Origin: CAZGTQ01 sp964528575
GTDB taxonomy: Bacteria > Planctomycetota > UBA1135 > GCA-002686595
Length of the DNA: 15,875 bases
Reading direction: 5' to 3'
Assembly: GCA_964528575.1 (NCBI GenBank)
Contig: CAZGTQ010000175.1
Location: 1-15,875 of the forward strand
Shown here piece by piece: positions 7,693 through 14,335 of this stretch; positions within the stretch are counted from its first letter, which is position 1; each line of letters begins with the position of its first letter. The notes under the pieces were generated by a model. That model had not been told where the DNA came from. It ran no database searches and saw nothing but the letters and a program-made list of their open reading frames with translations. The translations under genes and the position numbers were made by a program.

Positions 7693-9092
7693 CGCTCGCC
7701 CTCCAGCTCGTCGCGCCAGATCGCGCGGAACGGGCGCGGCGCAAGCGGCCGCAGCTCGCGCGCGGCCGACCAGGCCCCGAGCGGCCCGCTCCGGGAGAGG
7801 GCACGTGGCGCGACGCGGTGCGCGATGCGCAGCGCGCGCAGAGCGAACCGATAGCGCCGCGGACCGCCCATCGCCCACGACCAGACGCGGAACGCGAGCC
7901 GCTCGAGCCGCTTCGGACGCGCGCTCCCCTCGCTCACGCGCCCGCGCAGGTACAAGAGCAGCGCCGGGAGGTCGATCTTGACGGGGCACACGTCGCGGCA
8001 CGCGCCGCACAGGCTCGACGCGAACGGCAACTGCGCGGTGCGCTCGAGCCCGACGAGCTGCGGCGTGATCACCGCGCCGATCGGGCCGGGGTACACCGAG
8101 CCGTATGCGTGTCCGCCGATGTGCTCGTACACCGGGCAGACGTTGAGGCACGCGCCGCAGCGGATGCAGGCGAGCGAGGTGCGCGTCAGCGGGTCGGCGA
8201 GCATCGCGCTGCGACCGTTGTCGAGCAGGACGACGTGGAGCTCGCGCGGTCCTTCGGCGGCGGGGCCGGTGAGGAGCGACATGTAGCTCGTCAGGCGCTG
8301 CCCGCTGGCCGAGCGCGGGAGCAGCCGCAGGAACGTCTCGAGGTCGGCGAGCCGCGGGACGAGCTTCTCGATGCCGACGATCGCGACGTGCACGCGCGGC
8401 AAGACGGTCGTCATGCGGATGTTGCCCTCGTTCTCGACGACGAGCAGCGAGCCGGTCTCGGCGACGGCGAAGTTCGCTCCGCTCACGCCGACGTCGGCCT
8501 CGGCGAACTTCCGCCTCAACGCGCGGCGCGCGGCGCCGGCGAGCTGCGCGATGTCGCCGGTCGGCTCGATGCCGAGCTTCTCGACGAAGAGGTCGGACAC
8601 CTGCTCCTTCGTCTTGTGCACGGCGGGCGCGAGGATGTGCGATGGCGGCTCGTCGGCGAGCTGCACGATCCACTCGCCGAGGTCGGTCTCGATCGGCTCG
8701 ATGCCGGCGCGCTCGAACGCGTCGTTCAGGTGGATCTCCTCGGTCGTCATGCTCTTCGCCTTGACGACGGTGCGCGCATTCGCGTCCTGCGCGATCTCGA
8801 CGGCGACGCGGCACGCCTCCTGCGCGTCGCGGGCGAAGTGGACGACGGCGCCGGCGGCGCGCGCGTTGCGCTCGAACTCCTCGAGGTACTGATCGAGGTG
8901 GTCGAGCACGTGCGCCTTGGTCGCGCGGGCGCGCTCGCGCAGCTCCTCCCACGCGGGCACGCTCGCGACGGCGTCGCGGCGCGCGGTGCGGAAGCGCTTC
9001 GTCGCGCGCTCGAGCGCGGTGCGGAGCTGCTCGTCGGCCAGCGCGGCACGCACGTTGGCGTCGAATCGCGCCGGATCGAGGTGCTTCGCCAT
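7689..9092 (-). CDS. lutB: Lactate utilisation iron-sulfur protein B
   Basis: This 467-residue protein is close to the usual family length of about 475. It has an N-terminal LUD domain (about 65-290, with ANFAVAETGSLLVVENEGN at 206-224). A ferredoxin-like pair of cysteine motifs follows: C309-x2-C312-x2-C315-x3-C319-P, and C362-x2-C365-x3-C369-P in SLCGACRDVCPVKI. They are expected to bind 4Fe-4S clusters that carry electrons from lactate oxidation. The C-terminal tail (390-467) matches the LutB extension in position and is rich in Arg and Trp. With LutA and LutC it converts L-lactate to pyruvate in the cytoplasm. The ATG at 9092 overlaps the lutA stop (TGATG) with no strong Shine-Dalgarno, so translation is probably coupled to lutA. 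Confidence 0.95.
   Translation of the reverse strand: MAKHLDPARFDANVRAALADEQLRTALERATKRFRTARRDAVASVPAWEELRERARATKAHVLDHLDQYLEEFERNARAAGAVVHFARDAQEACRVAVEIAQDANARTVVKAKSMTTEEIHLNDAFERAGIEPIETDLGEWIVQLADEPPSHILAPAVHKTKEQVSDLFVEKLGIEPTGDIAQLAGAARRALRRKFAEADVGVSGANFAVAETGSLLVVENEGNIRMTTVLPRVHVAIVGIEKLVPRLADLETFLRLLPRSASGQRLTSYMSLLTGPAAEGPRELHVVLLDNGRSAMLADPLTRTSLACIRCGACLNVCPVYEHIGGHAYGSVYPGPIGAVITPQLVGLERTAQLPFASSLCGACRDVCPVKIDLPALLLYLRGRVSEGSARPKRLERLAFRVWSWAMGGPRRYRFALRALRIAHRVAPRALSRSGPLGAWSAARELRPLAPRPFRAIWRDELEGER
7700..7704 (-). promoter_or_regulatory. Shine-Dalgarno deciding the GTG start of lutC
   Basis: The minus strand reads GGAGG here, followed by 7 bases and GTG at 7692. It lies inside the last codons of lutB and supports the GTG start and the 4-base gene overlap. 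Confidence 0.6.
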
Positions 9093-9841
9093 CAGCCGTG
9101 CGAGTCGAGTAGCTCGGCGAGGTGGAGCGCGCGCACGGACGAGCGGCGCCGCGCGAGGCGGCCGCCGATCTGCATCAAGCAACCCGCGTCGCCCGAGACG
9201 ACCGCGCGCACCCCCGCGCTCTCGACGTCGGCGAGCTTGCGGTCGAGCATCGCGACGGACAGCTCGGGGTACTTGACGGAGAACGTGCCGCCGAACCCGC
9301 AGCACGAGTCGGCGGAGCCGAGCTCGACGAGCTCCGCCCCCGCGACGTGCGCGATGAGCTCGCGCGGCTCGTCGCGGATCCCGAGGTCGCGCAGCCCGTG
9401 GCACGCGTCGTGCCACGTCAGCCGTCCGTCGAAGCGCGCGCCGTGCTCGAGCGCACCGAGCCGCCGGACGAGAAACGTCGCGAGCTCGCACGCACGCTCG
9501 CCGACGGCGCTCGCGCGGGCGCGCCACGCGTCGTCGTCGTCGCCGCCGTCGCCGTCGAACAACGACGGCAAGTGGCGAAACATCGCGGCGCACGACCCCG
9601 ACGGCACGACGATCGCGTCGGCGGAGTTGCGCTCGTACGTCTCGATCAGGGCGCGCGCGACCGAGCGGGCGTCGTTGCGGTACCCCGTGTTGAACGCCGG
9701 CTGCCCACAGCAGGTCTGACGCTCGTCATAGGAGACGGTGCATCCGGCGCGCCGCAGCAAGCGAACGGTCGAGACGGCGACGCTCGGCCAGAGCGCGTCG
9801 ACGAGGCAGGTCGCGAAGAGGGTGACGTGGGGCCGCCGCAT
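9092..9841 (-). CDS. lutA: Lactate utilisation protein A (CCG-domain, heterodisulfide-reductase-like)
   Basis: This 249-residue protein is the first gene of lutABC. It contains two cysteine-rich CCG domains. The first has C12, C44-C45-G46 (TCCGQPAFNTG) and C84 (SGSC). The second has C147 (HDACHG), C180-C181-G182 (SCCGFGGTFSVK) and C221. These are ligands of the unusual iron-sulfur cluster type known from heterodisulfide reductase HdrB and the GlpC/GlcF family. Together with LutB and LutC it oxidises L-lactate to pyruvate. A short Asp/Gly-rich insertion (DGDGGDDDD, 96-104) between the domains looks lineage-specific. The ATG at 9841 has only a weak upstream AGGA, about 13 bases away. The promoter must lie in 9842-10088, shared with the divergent LRR gene. 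No lactate permease, LutR or LldR gene is nearby. Confidence 0.95.
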   Translation of the reverse strand: MRRPHVTLFATCLVDALWPSVAVSTVRLLRRAGCTVSYDERQTCCGQPAFNTGYRNDARSVARALIETYERNSADAIVVPSGSCAAMFRHLPSLFDGDGGDDDDAWRARASAVGERACELATFLVRRLGALEHGARFDGRLTWHDACHGLRDLGIRDEPRELIAHVAGAELVELGSADSCCGFGGTFSVKYPELSVAMLDRKLADVESAGVRAVVSGDAGCLMQIGGRLARRRSSVRALHLAELLDSHG

Positions 9842-10088
9842 GCAGCGGCATCCTAGGGACTGGCTTCATTCCGTGTGCACGACCCCCCCGCCAGCCGTTC
9901 GGTTTCGCGGCGCATCGGGCAGATTCGCGCCGATCGGCGACGGAGCAGGGCCTGCGCGACCGCCCGATCGCCACAACTCGCGCCGCAGCAAGGGTTTCGA
10001 GCACCGCTGAGGGGGTCGATGCACACGGAACCCAGCCAGGTCTATCGGCTAGCCTGGGTGGTACCCCTCCTCCTCGGAGCTCCCTCTC
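9842..10088. other. Divergent promoter region between lutA and the LRR gene
   Basis: These 247 bases separate two divergent genes, so both promoters should be here. There is a perfect 12-bp palindrome (9928-9939), a C7 run near 9889, and a possible leader stem ACCCAG (10030-10035) with CTGGGT (10054-10059) ahead of the LRR gene. I could not assign -35/-10 boxes. Confidence 0.5.
9928..9939. promoter_or_regulatory. Perfect 12-bp palindrome upstream of lutA, candidate operator
   Basis: CGCCGATCGGCG is fully self-complementary and lies 86 bases upstream of the lutA start in the divergent intergenic region. The position suits a regulator site, but short palindromes are common in DNA this rich in GC. 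Confidence 0.25.
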
Positions 10089-10913
10089 ATGCGCGTCCTG
10101 CTCTTCGCTCTCCCGCTCGTTCTCGCGGTCGGAGGACCGCTCGCGCAGGATCCGGTGTCGGAGGCGGTCGTCGCGATCGAGGCCGCCGGCGGGCGTGTGA
10201 TGCGGGTCGCGCAGGGCTCGGACGAGCTCGCCGTGAGCTTCGCGATCGGCGGGCGCGGGGCGGGCGACGCGGTGCTCGAGCACGTCGCCGAGTTGCCGAG
10301 CGTGATCGAGCTCTCGCTCGGGCACACGCGCGTGACCGACGCGGGGCTCGCACACGTCGCGGGGATGAGCGCGCTGCGGCGGCTCGATCTGCAGAAGACG
10401 GAAGTCACCGACGCCGGGCTCGCGCACGTCGCGAAGCTCGCGAGCCTCGAGGTGCTCAACCTGTACGGCGCCGCGGGCGTCACCGACGCCGGGCTCGAGC
10501 ACCTCGCGGGGCTCGCGAAGCTGCGCAAGCTGTTCGTCTGGCAGACGCAGGTGACGGCCGAGGGCGCCGGCGCGCTGCGCGCGAAGATCGCCGGGCTCGA
10601 CGTCAACCTCGGCTGGGACCCGCCGAAGCCGCCGGAGCCGACGCCGGACGAGACGCCGGCGCCGGAGCCGCAGCGCACGCCGACCTGCTGCGAGAATGCC
10701 GCCGCCGCGGGCGCGGAGTGCGCGCATCCCTGCTGCGTCGAGGCCCGCGCGGACGGCCGCATCTGCCTGAAGTGCAACCCGCACCTCGCCGACACCTGCT
10801 GCGAGAAGGCGCAAATCGCGAGCAAGCCGTGCGACCACCCGTGCTGCGTCCGCGCCGACGAGCGCAGCGAGGTCTGCATCGACTGCAACCCGCCGCCGGC
10901 GGAGCCGAAGTAG
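10089..10913 (+). CDS. Secreted leucine-rich-repeat protein with duplicated 14-cysteine tail
   Basis: This 274-residue protein starts with a signal peptide (cleavage likely after LAQ, residue 20). It then has about four leucine-rich repeats of 23-25 residues: VTDAGL at 82-87, 106-111 and 131-136, and a worn copy (VTAEGA) at 155. A Pro/Glu-rich linker (178-198) leads to a tail with two 37-residue repeats. Each repeat has the exact pattern CC-x9-C-x3-CC-x9-C-x2-C-N-P (cysteines 200, 201, 211, 215, 216, 226, 229 and 237, 238, 248, 252, 253, 263, 266), including HPCCV both times. The LRR type is common in planctomycete extracellular proteins. The tail could bind metal or be disulfide-braced; no function is established here. 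The start has GGAG (10076-10079) 9 bases upstream. The gene stands alone, divergent from lutABC. Confidence 0.88.
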   Translation: MRVLLFALPLVLAVGGPLAQDPVSEAVVAIEAAGGRVMRVAQGSDELAVSFAIGGRGAGDAVLEHVAELPSVIELSLGHTRVTDAGLAHVAGMSALRRLDLQKTEVTDAGLAHVAKLASLEVLNLYGAAGVTDAGLEHLAGLAKLRKLFVWQTQVTAEGAGALRAKIAGLDVNLGWDPPKPPEPTPDETPAPEPQRTPTCCENAAAAGAECAHPCCVEARADGRICLKCNPHLADTCCEKAQIASKPCDHPCCVRADERSEVCIDCNPPPAEPK

Positions 10914-11009
10914 ACGCGCGCCACGGCGCTCCTCTGCGTCGCGCTCGCCCGGCAGGCGGGCGCCCAAGAGCTCGACCAGGAGACGCGCGGGACGACGGCG
11001 CGGCGGTGA
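10914..11009 (+). pseudogene. Possible remnant reading frame resembling a signal peptide
   Basis: Directly after the LRR gene's TAG, the same frame stays open for 31 codons to a TGA at 11007. It reads like the N-terminus of an exported protein (ALLCVALARQAGAQ, then an acidic stretch). There is no start codon in the frame and no Shine-Dalgarno. It may be a gene relic or chance. Evidence is weak. Confidence 0.15.
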
Positions 11010-11016
11010 TCGAGCG

Positions 11017-13033
11017 CTACTCGCTCCCTCGAGCGCGCAGCGGCGCGAGCGCTCGGCTCGCGGCGATCGGATCCGCGAGCGAGCGCTCGAGCGTCGCGAT
11101 GAGCGCGCGACGCAACGCTTCGAGCTCCGGCGAGCGCGGATCGGCGCGCGCGACGTCGCGGGCGCGCGCGAGCAACGGCACGAGCTGCTCGGGGACGCGG
11201 CCGTCGCGCCAGAGCATCGGCAGGTCGCTCGTCGCGAGCGCGAGGAGCACCGTCAGCTCGCCCGCGTCGAGCGGACGCGCGAGCGGCTCCACCACGGGCT
11301 CGACCGGCGCGAGCGGCGCCGGCTCGACGAGGTCCGCGAGTCCGACCACGGCCTCGCCGTGCTCGGGTGATTCGACACGCGCATCGACGAGCGATCCGTC
11401 GCGCGCCGCGAGCGTCACGAACAGCTCCGCGCCCGCGCGCGACCACCAGCGGCCGCTCTCCAGCGCGCCCGCGCCGAGCTGCAGCTCCGGACCCGCGCCG
11501 TCGAACGCGCGCACCGACTCCGGCGCCAAGCCGAGCGGCACGACGAGCGTGCCCGTGACCCGATCGCTACGCTCCAACCGCTGCGGCCGGAGCGTAGCGA
11601 GCTCCTCCGCGTCGAAGTAACCGACCGCGCGCGACACGGCCGCGCTCCACCACGGCGTCACGAACGTCACGTGCCACGGCCCGCGGCCCGAAGCGCGATC
11701 GACGTACTCGAAACGGAACGCGCCGCTCCAGTCCGTCGTCGCGCGCGCGACGAGCTCCGTCCCGCTCCACAGGAGCGCGAGCACGCCTGCGCGGTCGCGC
11801 TCGCGCTCGCCCTCGATCTCGACGCGCGATGCGACCAGCGCATCCCCCGCCGCGCGCGGCTCCGGCAGCCACGCAGCGACGTCGCCCGGATACGGGCTCG
11901 TGAACGCGAGCGTGTCCGCATCGCCCGGTGCGGCGCTGCCCGGCGCGAGCACGTGCACCGCAGGCGGCGCGCCCAAGTCGACGAATGCCGCGGAGAGCGT
12001 CGCGAACGCCTCGATCCGCGCCAGGCCCGCGCTCGGCGCGACGAGCTCGCCGTAGCCGCCCTCGAAGAACGCTCCGTCGACGACGTGGCCGTCCGGACCG
12101 CGCACGTGCACCCAAGTCGGCTCCGGCGCGGTCAGCTCGAACGCGAGCGGACGCGCGCGCTCGAGCGAACAATCGAGCCATTCGCCGGCCAACGCAGCGC
12201 CGACGAGCACGCGCGGCACGAGCGCGTCGTCGAGCGGCGCGACGCGCAACGCGTCCGTTCCGCCCGTCTCGACGTCGAAGCCGCCCTCCTGCGTCGTGAA
12301 GCCGAGCAGCGACCAGCGCCCCGTGCTCGCGTCGCGCGCCCACAAGACCGCGCTCCCGTCCGTTCGCCCGCGCAGCCGCCGCGGAGCATCCGCGCTCTCC
12401 ACCGACCGCGCGAGCGCCGGAGCGCCGAGCACGAGCTCGACCCGGCCGTCCGCGAGCGCGCGCGCACGGCCGATCGGCACGCGCGCTCCGCTCGGGTCCT
12501 GCGCGACGAGCAGCGCGCCTTGCGCTCCCGCGAACGTCGCCTCGCCGCGCGCGTCGGTCCTCCCCACGCCGGCCTCGCACGCGACGGTCGCGTCGACGAC
12601 GAACGAGGTCACGACGACGCCTTCGAGCGGCGCGCGGCGGTGGTCGACGACGCGCACGCGATGCTCCGCGCGCGGCGGCGGCTCGACGAAGAGCACGCGG
12701 TGCGCGCGCGCGGACGCGACGTCGAACGCGAGCGTCGCGAGCCCGCTGCCGGCCGGCGGCTCGACGCGCGCGCGGCCGCTCTCGGGCCACCACGGCCACG
12801 CGGCGACGCCGTCCGCGTCGGCGGTCCGCGTGCTCGCGCCGACCGTCACGCGCGCGCCGGGCGCGGTCCACAACGACCACGCAGGGGCGACGCGCGGCGG
12901 GATCAGCGCCGGATCGGGCGCCGGCGCGCGCGCCCAGCCGCGGGAGCGCGACGAGCGCCAGCGCGGCCGCGCCGACGAGCACCAGCCACGTCGCCCGCGG
13001 GCGCGGGGTCGCCGCTCTCGAAACCGGAAGCAT
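11017..13033 (-). CDS. Membrane-anchored Ig-like protein with an apparent frameshift near the N-terminus
   Basis: The body (about 635 residues, 11017 to about 12925) is beta-rich. It has Ig-like stretches such as HRVRVVDHRRAPLEGVVV followed by TDARGEATF, and a helical C-terminal end (from about 11280 down). No enzyme motif is seen. In the body's own frame the N-terminus would be Arg/Ser/Cys-rich (from ATG 13044), with shadow-like codon use. In another frame, ATG 13033 gives a clean start with a hydrophobic anchor at residues 15-34, as in the other two Ig-like proteins here. The two frames join by losing one G in the GGG (minus strand) at 12935-12933 or gaining one GC in the repeat at 12924-12933, giving 671 or 672 residues. 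This could be a sequencing error, a recent mutation or slippage. A GAAGG-like Shine-Dalgarno precedes ATG 13033. Divergent from the TPR gene. Confidence 0.65.
12924..12935. repeat. GC dinucleotide tract at the frameshift point
   Basis: Five GC units (12924-12933) run into CCC (12933-12935). The anchor-coding frame and the body-coding frame of the Ig-like gene 11017-13033 meet exactly here. A tract of this kind is prone both to slippage in the cell and to indel errors in sequencing. Confidence 0.6.
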
Positions 13034-13037
13034 GTTC

Positions 13038-13071
13038 CCTTCATCGGCACGAGGCGGCCGGCCGATGAAGG
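13038..13071. promoter_or_regulatory. Perfect 11-bp inverted repeat between divergent genes
   Basis: CCTTCATCGGC (13038-13048) and GCCGATGAAGG (13061-13071) are exact reverse complements separated by 12 bases. They lie in the 56-base gap between the divergent starts at 13033 and 13090. As a result both genes carry GCCGATGAAGG in their leader, overlapping the Shine-Dalgarno region on the minus side. It could be a regulator site controlling both genes, or a feature acting in the two leader RNAs. Confidence 0.45.
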
Positions 13072-13078
13072 AGCCGGC

Positions 13079-13082
13079 GGAG
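13079..13082 (+). promoter_or_regulatory. Shine-Dalgarno of the TPR gene
   Basis: GGAG ends 7 bases before the ATG at 13090. It supports this start over the open upstream frames, including one beginning at 13065 in another frame. Confidence 0.55.
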
Positions 13083-13089
13083 TCCCGCC

Positions 13090-14325
13090 ATGGCGAACCG
13101 GCAAGAGGAGCAGCGCGACGGCATCGCCGGCGCGGCGCTGAAAGCGTTCGTCGAGCTCGCGCGCACGATCGCCGGGCTCGCCGAGACGCCCGACGTGTCG
13201 TCGCTCGACCCGCCGGCGCGGCGCGAGGTGCTGAGCCAGTCGATCGAGTCGAAGAACTTCATCGCGCGCCTCTTGTTCCTGCTCGCGACGTTCGCGCTGA
13301 TCCTCGGCTTCGCGCTCGCCACGCAAGTGGGGCAGCGGGCGCCCGACGCGCTCGACGACGCGCGCGAGCGCGTGCAACCGGAGCGCGGCCGCGAGCACCT
13401 CGAGCGCGTGCTGCGCGAGCACGGCGTCGAGCTGCGGCTGCCGCCGGCGGACGCGCAGGCCGAGCCGCCGCAGGACGGCCTCGACGACGCGGAGCGCGAC
13501 CTGCGCGACGAGCGGCCCGACGACGCGCTCCTGCTCCTTTTCGACGCGCTGCGCGCGCTCGCCGCCGGCGAGGCGCGCCGCGCGCTCGAGCTGCTCGACC
13601 CGGCCGATCCGCGCGTGCAGGACCTGCACCGGCTCGCGGCGCAGGGCGTCGGCTCGTTCGCGAACGTCTTCGTGCTGCGCGGCGACGCACACTTCGCGCT
13701 CGGCGAGTGGCGCCAGGCGCTCGAGAACTACGAGCTCGCGGCGCAGCTCGACCCGACGAACTGGATAGCGCACGTGCAGGCCGGCTACGCGGCCGCGGAG
13801 CTCGAGCTCGCGGGCGAGGCGCTCGAGCACTTCGACGACGCGCTCGACGCGCTCGCGGGAACGGTGAACGAGACGCTCGCGCTGGCACACGTCGGGCGCG
13901 GCATCGTGCACGCGACGCAGGGCGACGCGCACGCGGCGGCGCAGGACTTCGCGCACGCGCAAGACGTGTACGAGCAGCTCGGAGCGAGCGTCGACCTGTC
14001 GCTCGTCGTCGAGCAGCTCCCCGTGCCGCCGGTCGCGCCCGTCGAGCTGCTCCCGTCGCCCGACGAGCCGGACGAGCGCGTGCCGGTCGAGCCGCCGCCG
14101 GCCGAGAGCGACGCCGACGAAGCCGACGCCGACGACGCCGACACGACCGCGCAGAGCGCCGCCGAGCTCTACGACGCCGCCGTCGCCGCCTGGCTCGCCG
14201 GCGAACGCGCGCAGGCGACGGCGCTGTTCGAGCGCGCACTCGACGCGCGCCCCGAGCCCGACCTCGCGCGCTCGCTCGAGCGCGCGCTCGACGCCGCGCG
14301 CGACCGCACCGCGGGCGACGAGTAG
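13090..14325 (+). CDS. Membrane-anchored TPR protein
   Basis: This 411-residue protein has a short cytoplasmic N-terminal region (1-56), one hydrophobic span (about 57-80), and a charged segment (82-145). A helical repeat region (about 145-300) follows, with a clear TPR at 193-226 (VFVLRGDAHFALGEWRQALENYELAAQLDPTN-type pattern, quoted only by type) and degenerate neighbours. A Pro/acid-rich linker (310-352, DADEADADDAD at 341-351) leads to a final TPR-like helix pair (about 356-405). TPRs hold protein partners together, so a scaffold at the envelope is the likely role; the partner is unknown. The start is set by GGAG (13079-13082). It is divergent from the frameshifted Ig-like gene and ends 6 bases from the convergent DUF1501 gene. 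No enzyme motif is seen. Confidence 0.82.
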   Translation: MANRQEEQRDGIAGAALKAFVELARTIAGLAETPDVSSLDPPARREVLSQSIESKNFIARLLFLLATFALILGFALATQVGQRAPDALDDARERVQPERGREHLERVLREHGVELRLPPADAQAEPPQDGLDDAERDLRDERPDDALLLLFDALRALAAGEARRALELLDPADPRVQDLHRLAAQGVGSFANVFVLRGDAHFALGEWRQALENYELAAQLDPTNWIAHVQAGYAAAELELAGEALEHFDDALDALAGTVNETLALAHVGRGIVHATQGDAHAAAQDFAHAQDVYEQLGASVDLSLVVEQLPVPPVAPVELLPSPDEPDERVPVEPPPAESDADEADADDADTTAQSAAELYDAAVAAWLAGERAQATALFERALDARPEPDLARSLERALDAARDRTAGDE

Positions 14326-14335
14326 CGCGCGCTAC
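14322..14335. terminator. 14-bp palindrome covering the stop codons of two convergent genes
   Basis: GTAGCGCGCGCTAC is fully self-complementary. It contains the TAG of the TPR gene (14323-14325) and the TAG of the DUF1501 gene (14334-14332 on the minus strand), which are only 6 bases apart. It has no T tract and a very small potential loop, so a terminator role is uncertain. Confidence 0.3.

Noticed and set aside
7818..9719. Plus-strand open frame of 633 codons over lutB and lutA
   Set aside because: It is antisense to lutAB, which carry complete cluster motifs. Its composition is typical of shadow frames in high-GC DNA.
10329..10540. Repeated DNA around GACGCSGGGCTCG as a candidate tandem repeat
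   Set aside because: The repeats follow the codons of the VTDAGL leucine-rich repeats and need no separate explanation.
9726..10967. Minus-strand frame with repeated RDVxEPRVG-type segments
   Set aside because: The repeats are the antisense image of the leucine-rich repeats of the plus-strand gene, not a separate repeat protein.
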